Assembly: GCA_942490985.1 (NCBI GenBank)
Contig: CALNYW010000003.1
Span: 310,001-374,000, forward strand
Length of the DNA: 64,000 nucleotides
Direction of reading: 5' to 3'
Origin: Thiosocius sp942490985
GTDB lineage: Bacteria; Pseudomonadota; Gammaproteobacteria; Chromatiales; Chromatiaceae
Shown: positions 29,170 through 40,894 of the stretch, piece after piece
Numbering within the stretch: the first letter of the stretch is position 1
Layout: every line of letters begins with the position of its first letter
Notes under the pieces: generated by a model
What the model was told of the DNA's origin: nothing
What the model saw: the letters and a program-made list of their open reading frames with translations, nothing else
Database searches by the model: none
Program-made: the position numbers and the translations under genes

Positions 29170-30702
29170 ATGAACGGCGCAATCGCCGCCGGCCATGCCA
29201 AAACTGCCGAAGCGGGCACGCGCATGTTCGCGCTAGGCGGTAACGCCTTTGATGCGGCACTCGCGGCGCTTGCTGCGGCTTGCGTCGTCGAGCCGGTATT
29301 GACCTCGCTGGGCGGCGGCGGATTTCTGCTTAGCAGACGGCCAAATGGGCCGCCGGTCTTACACGATTTCTTTGTGCAGACGCCGCGCCAAAAACGCCAC
29401 AGCGAGGATTGTGAATTTTATCCAATCACCGCGGATTTCGGGACGGCGCAACAGGAGTTTCATATCGGTGCCGCATCGATTGCGACACCGGGGACCGTCA
29501 AAGGCCTGATTGGCTGCCATCGCGAACTCGGCAGTCTGCCGCTACTAGAAATTTTTGCGCCGGCAATCGAATTTGCCCGCGACGGCGTCGCGCTCAACAC
29601 CCTGCAGGCGTATATCTTCAGCATCATTGCCCCGATCTACCGAGCGACGCCCGCAGCCGCCGCTTTGTATGGGGCGGAGGCGCTGCAGGGTGAGGGCATG
29701 CTTTTTCACCAGCCGGCACTCGCCGAAACACTCACCTGGTTGGCAGAAGAAGGCGCTCAACCCTTCTACGAAGGCGAACTGGCCAAACGGCTTGTTGCTT
29801 TATGCAGAGAACATGGTGGCCATCTCACCCTTGATGATCTCAAAAACTTCCAGTTGGTCCGGCGCCAGCCGCTGCGTCATCGTTATCGGGGCTATCAGGT
29901 GGCCACCAACCCAGTGCCCTCTTCAGGCGGCACACTGATCAATTTTGCGCTGACCGCGCTCGATGGCCAGAACCTTCGGCAACTTGGTTTTGGAAGCCCC
30001 TCGCATGCCCTGCTATTGGCCGAGATCATGGCGCAAACCAACAGTGCTCGGCATGATGGCATGCTGACGCGTTCAGCGACCCACCGCGACCTGCTTGAGG
30101 CCTATACGAAAGGAATTGCGGGGCACCCGAAAAACAACCGGGGCACAACGCATATCAGTACGGTCGACGCCGATGGCAACAGCGCATCGCTGACGCTTTC
30201 CAACGGCGAGGGCAGCGGCCACCTTCTGCCCAATACAGGCATCATGCTGAACAACATGCTCGGGGAGGAGGACCTCAATCCACATGGCTTCAATGCGTGG
30301 GCCTGTGATGTTCGCGTCAGCTCGATGATGGCACCGACGCTGGCCGAGGACGATCACCATCTTATCGCCATTGGCTCCGGCGGCTCGAACCGGCTGCGAA
30401 CGGCAATTCTACAGACGCTTTGTAACCTTATCGATTTCGAGATGCCGCCAGAACAGGCCGTGTCAGCACCGCGCTTACACGCGGAGTGCGGCCGGTTGGA
30501 CTTGGAACCCGGCTGGCCGGCGCAGACAGTGGCCGCAATCAACGAAGCACACCCTGAGTACCGCCAATGGTCAGAAAAAAATCTCTATTTCGGCGGCACC
30601 CATACCGTCTGCTGGAATGGCCAACGGTTTAGCGGTGCCGGCGACCCACGCCGTGGCGGCGTGTTCGCAGTCTACCCACCGATTGATGGGGATACTGCCT
30701 AG
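29170..30702 (+). CDS. ggt: gamma-glutamyltransferase family protein without signal peptide
   Basis: 510 residues, slightly short for the family. It opens with GGNAFDAALAALAAACVVEP, the usual start of the large subunit. The autocleavage/nucleophile Thr lies in GTTHISTVDADGNSASLT (near residue 325), followed by GSGHLLPNTGIMLNNML and the oxyanion region GSGGSNRLRTA. The family transfers or hydrolyses gamma-glutamyl groups, typically of glutathione, in the periplasm. Here no signal peptide exists and the upstream frame meets a stop within about 40 codons without one, so the protein should be cytoplasmic. Confidence 0.88.
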   Translation: MNGAIAAGHAKTAEAGTRMFALGGNAFDAALAALAAACVVEPVLTSLGGGGFLLSRRPNGPPVLHDFFVQTPRQKRHSEDCEFYPITADFGTAQQEFHIGAASIATPGTVKGLIGCHRELGSLPLLEIFAPAIEFARDGVALNTLQAYIFSIIAPIYRATPAAAALYGAEALQGEGMLFHQPALAETLTWLAEEGAQPFYEGELAKRLVALCREHGGHLTLDDLKNFQLVRRQPLRHRYRGYQVATNPVPSSGGTLINFALTALDGQNLRQLGFGSPSHALLLAEIMAQTNSARHDGMLTRSATHRDLLEAYTKGIAGHPKNNRGTTHISTVDADGNSASLTLSNGEGSGHLLPNTGIMLNNMLGEEDLNPHGFNAWACDVRVSSMMAPTLAEDDHHLIAIGSGGSNRLRTAILQTLCNLIDFEMPPEQAVSAPRLHAECGRLDLEPGWPAQTVAAINEAHPEYRQWSEKNLYFGGTHTVCWNGQRFSGAGDPRRGGVFAVYPPIDGDTA

Positions 30703-30722
30703 TGGTCTCAAGCGTTGCGCGC

Positions 30723-30756
30723 GGGCGGCCTCCTTGACAACCTCGGAGGCCCGCCC
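30723..30756. terminator. possible bidirectional terminator hairpin
   Basis: GC-rich stem (gggcggcctcc pairing with ggaggcccgccc, one-base bulge, loop about 11 nt) between the converging ggt and clpB genes. It lacks a clear T run on either side, so factor-independent termination is only possible. Confidence 0.4.
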
Positions 30757-30826
30757 GTATTCGACGCCGTGCTGATCTCGAGCGAAACGGCCTGGTAACT
30801 GCCCGGCTCGCCGACAAAGGCGAGCA

Positions 30827-33457
<2,631 letters not shown>

Positions 33458-33492
33458 GGAAAAAACTCCGGAAAATTCAATTCTTGCGGTGG

Positions 33493-33521
33493 ATATGGGG
33501 CATTTGTCAGAGATTTTCAAG
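33493..33521 (-). promoter_or_regulatory. sigma-32 heat-shock promoter of clpB
   Basis: On the minus strand the -35 element reads CTTGAAA (33515-33521) and the -10 element CCCCATAT (33493-33500), separated by 14 nt. Both match the RpoH consensus at every defined position. It sits about 36 bp upstream of the clpB start codon. Confidence 0.92.
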
Positions 33522-33598
33522 TCGCATGACGAATCCCCGATTGCTATTGCATAGCGTTTAGAATGGTGGGGACCTCCGGTCCGGACACCATCGACCGC

Positions 33599-36355
33599 AT
33601 GACTAGACTGCTGCTGTTTTTTGCCAATCGACCCTGGTTGGCATTCGGGCTGTTGATCGCTGCATCAGTCCTCGCGGCAACGCAGTTGGCGCACCTTGAG
33701 ATCAAGATTTCGGCGAACGAGATGTTGGTCGAAGGCGACCCCGAACGCGCTTTCTTCGAACAGACCCAGGCGCTGTTCGGCGATGAAACCGTCACGCTTT
33801 TGGTGCTTGAAGACCCCCGTCCGCTCGAGCAGTCGAAGCTTCGTATCCTGCGCGATGTTCTCCAAACGATCGAGGGGCAACCTTTCGTGGCGCGCACCGA
33901 GAGTCTGTTTAGCACGCCACATGTCCGCAGCATCGACGGCTATCTCGAAAAATCCCCTTATCTCGCCAGCTTGCCGGAGACTGCCGAGGCGGAGACCGCG
34001 CTGCTCGGCGCGGCCCGGGGCAACCCACTGCTCGATGGCATTTTGGTTTCGCCCGACCACCCGGCCATCGCTGTCGCGATTGTCATGGCGAAGACTACCG
34101 AGGCGTTCGGCGACGAGCAGATCACCGACGCGATATCTCGGATCACTCGGCCACTTTCAGCGGTTTACGAGAACGTCTACTCGATCGGTTTCGCCCGGGT
34201 GCGCAGTGAGATTGCCGGGCGGATAGTCGCCGAGCAGGGACACCTGATGCCGCTCGCCGTTGCCGCCCTGCTGTTGGCGTTGTTCCTACTACTGCGTCAG
34301 GTCCTCGATATCCTGACCCCGCTGATTACCGCCGGCGTCAGTGTGCTGTGGACCTTCGGCCTGATGGGCTGGCTGGGTATCCCGATCAACGTGGTCACGT
34401 CGACCATCCCGATCCTGCTGCTGGTTGTCGGTTCGACCGAAGACATCCACCTGCTCGCTGAATTTCGCCATGCACAACGAACCGGCGACCCGACCAAGGT
34501 CGCGATTCGTCATATGGCCCGAAAAATGGGGCGGACCATTTTTCTGACCTTCATCACCACCTGGGCCGGCTTCCTCTCGGTCGGCCTGACCGGTATCGAA
34601 GTCCTGAGTCAGTTTGGCCTGATCGCGTCAACGGGGTTGCTGTTTAACTTCATCGCTACAGTGGTCTTCATACCGGCCGCGCTCGCCCTGGCCGGTCACT
34701 GGAAGCTTGACGGCAGATCCGCGCTGTTTGAGCGCCGAGCGCAGCATTGGGCGGCCCGCTACTGGAAACTGCTGTGCCGCCATCGGCGCTCGGCGTTGAT
34801 CGCCCTGGCCTTGATCACCGCGCTGGCACTCACCGGCATGCCGAGAATCACGTTGAACCACAATGCGATCGACAGTCTTGGGCCCGAATCCGCCACGGCC
34901 GCAGACATTCGGCGGCTCAACGAGCGTTTTGCCGGCCTCGAAGCATTTTCCGTTGTGCTCGATTCGGGTATCGAAGATACGTTTTTGCACGCCCGCTACT
35001 TCGATGAGCTGATCGCACTGCAACGCTTCATCCAGTCACTCGACCCCGCACTGTCGGTGACCTCGTTCGCCGATTACCTGACCTTGTTGAACCGTGCCTT
35101 TTTAGAAGACGAAACGTTGGGCCCACCGGCATCAAACGATGAAATCAGCGAACTGATGATTTTCTTGGATCACGCGCGCGTGAGTGGCTATGTCACCGAC
35201 GATTACAGCCGGACGCGGATTGTCGTACGTCACGGTCTTTCAGCGACCGCCGATGTCCAGGCGCTACTCGACCGTATTCGCGGCTACCTGGATACCGAGT
35301 TGGACCGCGGGCTTGACGCGCGTCTGACCGGTGATTCGGTGTTGTCGATCTCGGCGGCCCGCAACATGGTGACCGGCCAGCTGCAGTCGGTACTGCTGAT
35401 CCTGGCTCTCTTCATCGCCATAATCACCTTTATCTTCACCGACCTGCGGGTGGGCTTGCTGGCGGCATTGCCAAATATCTTCCCGATATTCGTGCTGTTT
35501 GGGGTGATGGGTTACGCCGAGATCCCACTCAACATCGGCACAGCGATGGCGGCAGCGGTAGCGATCGGGATTGCCGTCGACGATACCTTGCATTTCATGC
35601 TCCGTTACAACCAGCAGCTGCGCGGTGTCGGCAGTCAGCATGACGCTATGCAAAAAACCCTTTACGAAGAAGCGCTACCGGTCGTGTCGACGTCACTCGC
35701 ACTGATCTGTGGCTTCCTGGTCTTCACGTTTTCGGATTTTCCGCCCGTCGCGCAGTTCGGCCTCCTCGGCGCCCTGGTCATCGCCGCGGCACTGATTGCC
35801 GACTTTGTAATCACGCCCCTGACCACTGCGGCACTGCGTCTGGTCACGCTCTGGGAAATTCTGGCACCTGAATTTCGCCAACGACTGATCCCCGAGAGCC
35901 CCTTGTTTCGTGATATGCGGCCCTGGCAGATACGAAAGTTCGTCCTGTCCAGCACGCTTCTGGAATTTCAGGCCGGTGAAATGGTCTATCGTCAGCATGA
36001 CGACAGTCATGCGATGTACCTCGTCATGGCGGGTTGCGTCGAAGTGCGGCTACCGCAAAAGGCACCTGATGCCAAATCACCGGTAGTCGACCAGTTCGGG
36101 CCGGGACAGCTGTTCGGTGATGTCGCGGTGCTCGCGGAAGAGCCGCGCCGCACCGACGCCGTTGCCATGATGCCAACGACCCTGATGGTGTTGACGCGTG
36201 AGGCCATCGATAGTGTGACATTCTTGCACCCGTTCATTGCATCACGGTTGTTTCTCAACCTCGCGCGCGACGTCAGTTGTCGCTGGACGACGTTCATCAT
36301 GCGCGTGCGACGGGTCGACAGTGATCTGGTCGATGAGAAAGAGGACCAACGATGA
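33599..36355 (+). CDS. RND/MMPL-type exporter with C-terminal cyclic-nucleotide-binding domain
   Basis: 918 residues from the ATG at 33599 (12 more if the start is 33563). It has two RND repeats, each a helix, a periplasmic loop and a helix bundle. Marks are the VVGSTEDIHLLAEF block in the first bundle and the second-half counterpart with AVAIGIAVDDTLHFMLRY. Residues about 775-900 form a Crp-like cyclic-nucleotide-binding fold (MRPWQIRKFVLSSTL, then GQLFGDVAVLAEEPRRTDAV as phosphate cassette, Asp replacing the usual Glu). No DNA-binding HTH follows. The bundle resembles hopanoid/lipid exporters. Its ATGA end overlaps the next gene. Confidence 0.88.
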   Translation: MTRLLLFFANRPWLAFGLLIAASVLAATQLAHLEIKISANEMLVEGDPERAFFEQTQALFGDETVTLLVLEDPRPLEQSKLRILRDVLQTIEGQPFVARTESLFSTPHVRSIDGYLEKSPYLASLPETAEAETALLGAARGNPLLDGILVSPDHPAIAVAIVMAKTTEAFGDEQITDAISRITRPLSAVYENVYSIGFARVRSEIAGRIVAEQGHLMPLAVAALLLALFLLLRQVLDILTPLITAGVSVLWTFGLMGWLGIPINVVTSTIPILLLVVGSTEDIHLLAEFRHAQRTGDPTKVAIRHMARKMGRTIFLTFITTWAGFLSVGLTGIEVLSQFGLIASTGLLFNFIATVVFIPAALALAGHWKLDGRSALFERRAQHWAARYWKLLCRHRRSALIALALITALALTGMPRITLNHNAIDSLGPESATAADIRRLNERFAGLEAFSVVLDSGIEDTFLHARYFDELIALQRFIQSLDPALSVTSFADYLTLLNRAFLEDETLGPPASNDEISELMIFLDHARVSGYVTDDYSRTRIVVRHGLSATADVQALLDRIRGYLDTELDRGLDARLTGDSVLSISAARNMVTGQLQSVLLILALFIAIITFIFTDLRVGLLAALPNIFPIFVLFGVMGYAEIPLNIGTAMAAAVAIGIAVDDTLHFMLRYNQQLRGVGSQHDAMQKTLYEEALPVVSTSLALICGFLVFTFSDFPPVAQFGLLGALVIAAALIADFVITPLTTAALRLVTLWEILAPEFRQRLIPESPLFRDMRPWQIRKFVLSSTLLEFQAGEMVYRQHDDSHAMYLVMAGCVEVRLPQKAPDAKSPVVDQFGPGQLFGDVAVLAEEPRRTDAVAMMPTTLMVLTREAIDSVTFLHPFIASRLFLNLARDVSCRWTTFIMRVRRVDSDLVDEKEDQR

Positions 36356-37173
36356 GCCACGGTCAACAGCCTCTGCAGTCAAAGCAACGAAAGCTGCCTG
36401 TCGGCGTGCTCGCCGCTGTGCTCTTTGTGCTGTGTTTTACCAACAGCGCCGTCGCCCAACAACACGCCCAAACAGCGTTCGTCGACCCTTACTTCACAGA
36501 GCCCGTCAGCGGACAGAAAGTGTCCCGTTATACGGTTGACCTGCCGACCAAAGCGGGTGATCGCACACTTCAAGTGCCCACCGATTGCGCTGAAATCAGC
36601 AGCCTGTTGAAGACAGAAAAGGCCGACCGCAGTCGCGTATTGGATCGCCGCCTCTGGTTCAAAGCAGAGCACGATTGTCGTTACTACGCCCTACTCCATC
36701 GCTACCCGAGGCGCGATTTGCGCGACTACGTCAGTCGCGATGATTTTTTCAATCTCGCCCTCGAACAGCTGCCATTCGATCGCCGTTGCGCTGAAGACGA
36801 TCCAAGCCAATGTGCGCTCTGGCTGATCGACGTCTCCGGCACCAGGCAAATGCTCTCATCCAACACCGAAGGCTGGCAGATGGAGGATTGTGAAACCAAA
36901 CGCCTCCCGTGCCAGCTGGTCAATGGACATTTCCGCGGTCATGTTCACGCCACGACCGACGGCGTAACGTGCTCTGCCGGGCGGCGTGCAAGCCTTCGGC
37001 TGTTGAGTGTCGACTACGGCGATATCAATGGCGATGGCATCCTCGACGCCGTACTGCGGTTGATGCAGATATCGCCGGAAGAGGGACGAAGGATATTGCG
37101 GATCCCGCTGACGCGATTGAGCGCGGATGATCAATTCACCACACCGACGCGCGTTTCCAGCCCACAAGACTGA
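36352..37173 (+). CDS. secreted protein of unknown function, coupled to the exporter
   Basis: 273 residues with a Sec signal (VGVLAAVLFVLCFTNSAVA, cleavage near residue 35). The mature part has several cysteines (around CAEISSL, HDCRYY, RRCAEDDPSQCALW, EDCETKRLPCQL), so disulfides are likely in the periplasm. DYGDINGDGILDAVLRL near residue 225 looks like a calcium-binding D-x-N-x-D-G loop of the FG-GAP/EF-hand kind. The ATG overlaps the exporter stop (ATGA), suggesting the two products work together. Family not recognised. Confidence 0.72.
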   Translation: MSHGQQPLQSKQRKLPVGVLAAVLFVLCFTNSAVAQQHAQTAFVDPYFTEPVSGQKVSRYTVDLPTKAGDRTLQVPTDCAEISSLLKTEKADRSRVLDRRLWFKAEHDCRYYALLHRYPRRDLRDYVSRDDFFNLALEQLPFDRRCAEDDPSQCALWLIDVSGTRQMLSSNTEGWQMEDCETKRLPCQLVNGHFRGHVHATTDGVTCSAGRRASLRLLSVDYGDINGDGILDAVLRLMQISPEEGRRILRIPLTRLSADDQFTTPTRVSSPQD

Positions 37174-37175
37174 GG

Positions 37176-37694
37176 CTACTTCTTTCCGCCCTTCTGATAG
37201 ACCTTGCGTTTGAACAGGTCAGTCCGTCGACTGACCACCCGATCGATAAACAGCATGCCATCGAGATGGTCTATCTCATGCTGTGCCGCGCGGGCCTCAT
37301 AGCCTTCCATATCGAACGCCAGAGGCTGCCCCTGCGGGTCTTGCGCGGCGAGGTGGATCCGCGTCGCACGAATCACGTTGCCCGTGTAATCCGGGACCGA
37401 CAGGCAACCTTCCCGTCCCGGCTCATAGCCCTCCCAATGGGTAATTTCCGGGTTGACCAGGATCAGGTGGCCATGATTTGGCACCGGCTTACGCGTTGTT
37501 GAGCAGTCGATGATGACAATGCGTTTGAAGTACCCGACTTGCGGCGCGGCGATCCCAACCGCAGCAGGACCATCCTGCCGGGTTTCCTCGAGATCGGCGA
37601 TAAACGCACGCAGCTCGTCGTCGAACGCAGTGACCGGTTCCGACGCCTGCTTCAGACGCTGATCGGGCAGTTTGAGGATGTCCAGGATAGCCAC
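37176..37694 (-). CDS. def: peptide deformylase
   Basis: 172 residues from a GTG at 37694, picked because M-AILDILKLPDQRLKQ aligns with Def N-termini; a TTG at 37706 is the alternative. All three metal-site motifs are present: GIAAPQVG, EGCLSVP (Cys ligand) and HEIDHLDG (two His ligands and catalytic Glu). It removes the formyl group from nascent proteins. Not beside fmt, so a second def copy may exist elsewhere. It follows the gcvR-like gene with an 8-bp gap. Confidence 0.94.
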   Translation of the reverse strand: MAILDILKLPDQRLKQASEPVTAFDDELRAFIADLEETRQDGPAAVGIAAPQVGYFKRIVIIDCSTTRKPVPNHGHLILVNPEITHWEGYEPGREGCLSVPDYTGNVIRATRIHLAAQDPQGQPLAFDMEGYEARAAQHEIDHLDGMLFIDRVVSRRTDLFKRKVYQKGGKK

Positions 37695-37702
37695 GCGTCC
37701 AA

Positions 37703-38227
37703 TCAACCGATGTAGGTATCGATCGCATTGACGTTGATATCCACGCCTTTACCACGCAGGTCTGCCATTGCTTGATCAATCGATTCGACCGGCACATCGG
37801 CGACGCCGGCGATCTGCATGATGTAAACCGGCTCATCGCTAGTTCCGGCAACATCCGACTCCAGGTCGAGGATATTGAAGCCGGCCGCCGCGAGCGCTGC
37901 AGTAACCTGAGCGACGATGCCGGCACGGTCGGCGCCACTGACGGTCACCTGGATATTCGGCAGCAGATGTTCGTGTAGCCGGGCCTTGATCGGATCGATA
38001 TGGAGACACATGCCCTGCGCCTCGATCACAGGTTTCAGCTGTGTGCGCAGGCCATATTCATCGTCGGCGCCGTTGACCATCATCATGATCGTGAAATTAC
38101 CGCCAAGACGCAGCATCGAGGTCTCGCCAAGATTCAGTCCCTGATCAAACAGCGCCTGCGTGATCGCCGCAACGATGCCAGGCTTGTCTTCGCCAATCAG
38201 CGTCAACATGTACCAGTGGTTAGCCAT
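37703..38227 (-). CDS. gcvR: ACT-domain regulator, glycine cleavage repressor (GcvR) type
   Basis: 174 residues from the ATG at 38227. Two ACT domains: residues about 1-80 (MLTLIGEDKPGIVAAITQAL) and 90-170 (VTVSGADRAGIVAQVTAAL). No DNA-binding domain. GcvR-type proteins bind glycine and restrain the activator GcvA. Nothing of the glycine cleavage system is in the window, so the target is inferred from the family alone. Sits between pgeF and def in one minus-strand run. Confidence 0.82.
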   Translation of the reverse strand: MANHWYMLTLIGEDKPGIVAAITQALFDQGLNLGETSMLRLGGNFTIMMMVNGADDEYGLRTQLKPVIEAQGMCLHIDPIKARLHEHLLPNIQVTVSGADRAGIVAQVTAALAAAGFNILDLESDVAGTSDEPVYIMQIAGVADVPVESIDQAMADLRGKGVDINVNAIDTYIG

Positions 38228-38244
38228 CACTTTGTTCCCCAGGC

Positions 38245-38982
38245 TCAAGGCGTCTGCAACCAGATCAATGACGCCATTCTGCCGGTAATGCCGTCTCTCC
38301 GGTAGGAGAAGAAACGCTCAGGATCTGAAAACGTACAATGCTCGCCACCGCTGATCACCTCGACACCCGCCGCGCTCAGGCGTCGACGCGCGAGGCTGTA
38401 GATGTCGGCCAGCCAATGCCCGGGACGGTGTGCCCGAAAGGCAAGCGCCGCGTCGGGGTCATCGCTGAGATAGCCGTTGCGCACGTCTTCGCCGACTTCA
38501 AAAGCATCCGGCCCGATCGCCGGCCCGAGCCACGCCAGCACATTCGCGGGCGGTTCATCAAATTGCCGCAACGTCGCCTCGAGCACGCCGGCCAGCAAGC
38601 CACGCCAACCCGCGTGAGCCGCCGCGACGCGCGTCCCGGAGCGGTTGCAAAACAACACCGGAAGGCAATCTGCCGTCATCACCACGCAGATGTTATCCGG
38701 CCCGGACGCAATGCTGGCATCAGCACACGCACCGTGATCCTCAACCCGCACAACATTGGTACCGTGTACCTGCGTCAGCCAGCGCGGGGTCGCCTTCAGG
38801 TCGAGTGCGCGGATCAACCGCCGCCGGTTCTCGATGACGGCCGCGGCGCTGTCACCAACGTGATCCGCCAGATTCAACGTAGCCCAGGCACCGTTGCTCA
38901 CCCCACCCCGTCGCGTCGTACTCACCGCCCGCACGCGCTCAGGTGCGGGCCAGTCGGGCTCGAGCCAGTCAATCGGGGTCAT
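38245..38982 (-). CDS. pgeF: PgeF (YfiH) peptidoglycan editing factor / purine nucleoside phosphorylase family
   Basis: 245 residues from the ATG at 38982 (MTPIDWLEPDWPAPERV), which overlaps the rluD end by 14 bp. Zinc-site motifs are all present: TQVHG, TADCLPVLF and HAAHAGWRG-type AAAHAGWRG, plus GPAIGPDAFEVG. Members were named multicopper polyphenol oxidases, later shown to edit misplaced residues in peptidoglycan precursors or act on nucleosides. The rluD-pgeF order is standard in gammaproteobacteria. Confidence 0.93.
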   Translation of the reverse strand: MTPIDWLEPDWPAPERVRAVSTTRRGGVSNGAWATLNLADHVGDSAAAVIENRRRLIRALDLKATPRWLTQVHGTNVVRVEDHGACADASIASGPDNICVVMTADCLPVLFCNRSGTRVAAAHAGWRGLLAGVLEATLRQFDEPPANVLAWLGPAIGPDAFEVGEDVRNGYLSDDPDAALAFRAHRPGHWLADIYSLARRRLSAAGVEVISGGEHCTFSDPERFFSYRRDGITGRMASLIWLQTP

Positions 38983-40000
38983 GGTGATCGAGGTCGATGA
39001 ACCCAACATAGTCGTCGACCTCGGCCTCTTGCCAATGTTGATCGGCGTCCGTCGCCAAGGCATCGATCACCTGGCGCATATCATCCGGGAGCGGGCAGGT
39101 GAAACGCATCGGGCGCCTGGCCACGGGGTGAACGAAATCCAAACGCTTCGCGTGCAGGGCCTGCCTTCGAAATCCGCGCAACACCGCCTTCAGCGAATCC
39201 GATGCGCCAGCGGGCAACTGCAGACGGCGCCCGTAGGTCTGATCGCCGAACACCGGATGCCGCAGATGCGCCATATGGACGCGAATCTGGTGCGTCCGGC
39301 CAGTATCGAGGATCACCTTGAGCAAGGTATGCCCGCGGAAATGTCCAAGGACCCGAAAATGGGTCACCGAGGGCTTTCCCAATGGATTGACCGCCATACG
39401 TAGCCGATTGGTCGGATGGCGACCGATCGGCAAGTCGATCGTGCCACCCGCCGGCATGTTGCCGACCACCAGGGCACGGTATTCGCGATGCACCTCGCGC
39501 GCGGCGATCGCATCGACCAGGCGTTTGTGGGCCGCCTGCGAACGCGCCACCACCATCAGGCCGGTGGTATCCTTATCGAGTCGATGGACAATCCCGGCCC
39601 GCGGCAGATCGGCCAACTCGGGGGCGTAATGCAGCAGGCCATTCTGTAGCGTGCCGTCCCGATTGCCGGCCGCCGGGTGAACGACCAGACCTGCCGGCTT
39701 ATTGATGATCAGCAAATCATCATCTTCAAATACGATTTGCAACGGGATATCCTGCGCGACGCAGGCGACCTGCGGTTCCACGACGGCCGTTAGCCTCAGG
39801 CGATCACCCAGGCTGACCTTGTCCCGCGGTCGCCGCTGTTCGTCGTTGACCCAGACCCGGCCCTCGCGGGTCCAGGTCTGCAGCCGGCTGCGTGAGTAGT
39901 CAGGGAACAGGCTGGCCAATGCCTGGTCGAGCCGCATGCCGGCCAATTCCTCGGTAATTACCCCCTCGAGCTGGGTCTCCACATGCGTCTGATCAGTCAA
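38969..40000 (-). CDS. rluD: 23S rRNA pseudouridine synthase RluD
   Basis: About 343 residues from a TTG at 40000 (M-TDQTHVETQLEGV); a TTG at 40030 would add ten. N-terminal S4 RNA-binding domain (MRLDQALASLFPDYSRSRLQ) and catalytic domain with the active Asp in GIVHRLDKDTTGLMV. LDTGRTHQIRVHMAH is also conserved. It modifies uridines of helix 69. Its 5' end lies close to the divergent bamD promoter, so start and control regions overlap. Start assignment is the weak point. Confidence 0.93.
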   Translation of the reverse strand: MTDQTHVETQLEGVITEELAGMRLDQALASLFPDYSRSRLQTWTREGRVWVNDEQRRPRDKVSLGDRLRLTAVVEPQVACVAQDIPLQIVFEDDDLLIINKPAGLVVHPAAGNRDGTLQNGLLHYAPELADLPRAGIVHRLDKDTTGLMVVARSQAAHKRLVDAIAAREVHREYRALVVGNMPAGGTIDLPIGRHPTNRLRMAVNPLGKPSVTHFRVLGHFRGHTLLKVILDTGRTHQIRVHMAHLRHPVFGDQTYGRRLQLPAGASDSLKAVLRGFRRQALHAKRLDFVHPVARRPMRFTCPLPDDMRQVIDALATDADQHWQEAEVDDYVGFIDLDHHDPD

Positions 40001-40011
40001 AGGGCTTCCGT

Positions 40012-40017
40012 TATAAT
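40012..40017 (+). promoter_or_regulatory. -10 element upstream of bamD
   Basis: A perfect TATAAT lies 34 bp before the bamD ATG. The -35 region (about 39989-39994, ctgatc) is a poor match, so this is a plausible rather than proven sigma-70 promoter. It overlaps the 5' end region of rluD. Confidence 0.5.
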
Positions 40018-40051
40018 CGTCGGTCAACAACCGGTACTTGGATTATCCCCT

Positions 40052-40867
40052 ATGTTGCGTCTGATCTGGCCACTCGTGCTCGTATTGACCCTGACCGCCT
40101 GCTCCGCCTTTCAGGACAAAGATGAAACGCTCGGCTGGAGCCAGCAGAAACTCTTCACCGAAGCCAGCGACGAGATGCGTGGCGGGAACTATGAACTGGC
40201 CATCAAGTACTACGAGATCCTCGAGTCGCGCTACCCGTTTGGCAAGTATGCGCACCAGTCACAGCTTAACGTCGCCTACGCCTACTATCGCTTCAGCGAG
40301 CCGGAATCAGCGCTCGCGGCCGCCGATCGCTTCATCAAGCTGCACCCGGGACATCCGGCGACCGCTTACGCGTATTACCTGCGCGGTCTGATCAACTTCA
40401 ACCGGAGCCTGGGTTTTCTTGACCGATTCATCCCGACCGACACCTCACAACGCGATCCCGGCGCGGCCCTCGATTCATACAAAGACTTTGCCGAGGTCGT
40501 GCGGCTGTTCCCCGAGAGCGAATACACCGAGGATGCCGCGCGTCGCATGCTCTATCTGCGGAACAATCTCGCCCGTTACGAGGTGCACGTTGCACGCTAC
40601 TACATGCGACGCGGCGCATTTCTCGCCGCCGCGAATCGGGCGGAATACGTGGTACAAAACTATCAACGCACGCCTGCACTGCGTGATGCACTCGAAATCA
40701 TGATCGATGCGTACACCAAGCTCGGCATGACTGACCTGGCCGGCGATACGCAACGGGTGCTGGCGCTCAATGAACAGAGCGGCGCACTGATTCCGGACCC
40801 GCAAGAACTCGAGGACAAGCCGCTCGGTTTAAGAATGTGGGAGTTCTTCGCCCTGGACGAGAACTGA
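40052..40867 (+). CDS. bamD: outer membrane assembly lipoprotein BamD
   Basis: 271 residues from the ATG at 40052. The lipoprotein signal ends in LTLTAC. TPR repeats follow, with conserved YELAIKYYEILESRYPFGKYA and YLRGLINFNRSLGFLDRF. It is the essential scaffold lipoprotein of the BAM complex that inserts beta-barrel proteins. Divergent from rluD, the usual gammaproteobacterial arrangement, and convergent with glnB. Confidence 0.96.
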   Translation: MLRLIWPLVLVLTLTACSAFQDKDETLGWSQQKLFTEASDEMRGGNYELAIKYYEILESRYPFGKYAHQSQLNVAYAYYRFSEPESALAAADRFIKLHPGHPATAYAYYLRGLINFNRSLGFLDRFIPTDTSQRDPGAALDSYKDFAEVVRLFPESEYTEDAARRMLYLRNNLARYEVHVARYYMRRGAFLAAANRAEYVVQNYQRTPALRDALEIMIDAYTKLGMTDLAGDTQRVLALNEQSGALIPDPQELEDKPLGLRMWEFFALDEN

Positions 40868-40894
40868 CGCGGATCACCTAGTTAGGCGGCCTGC

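Noticed and set aside
33458..33520. N-terminal extension of ClpB
   Set aside because: The extra 21 codons overlap the heat-shock promoter and do not align with other ClpB proteins.
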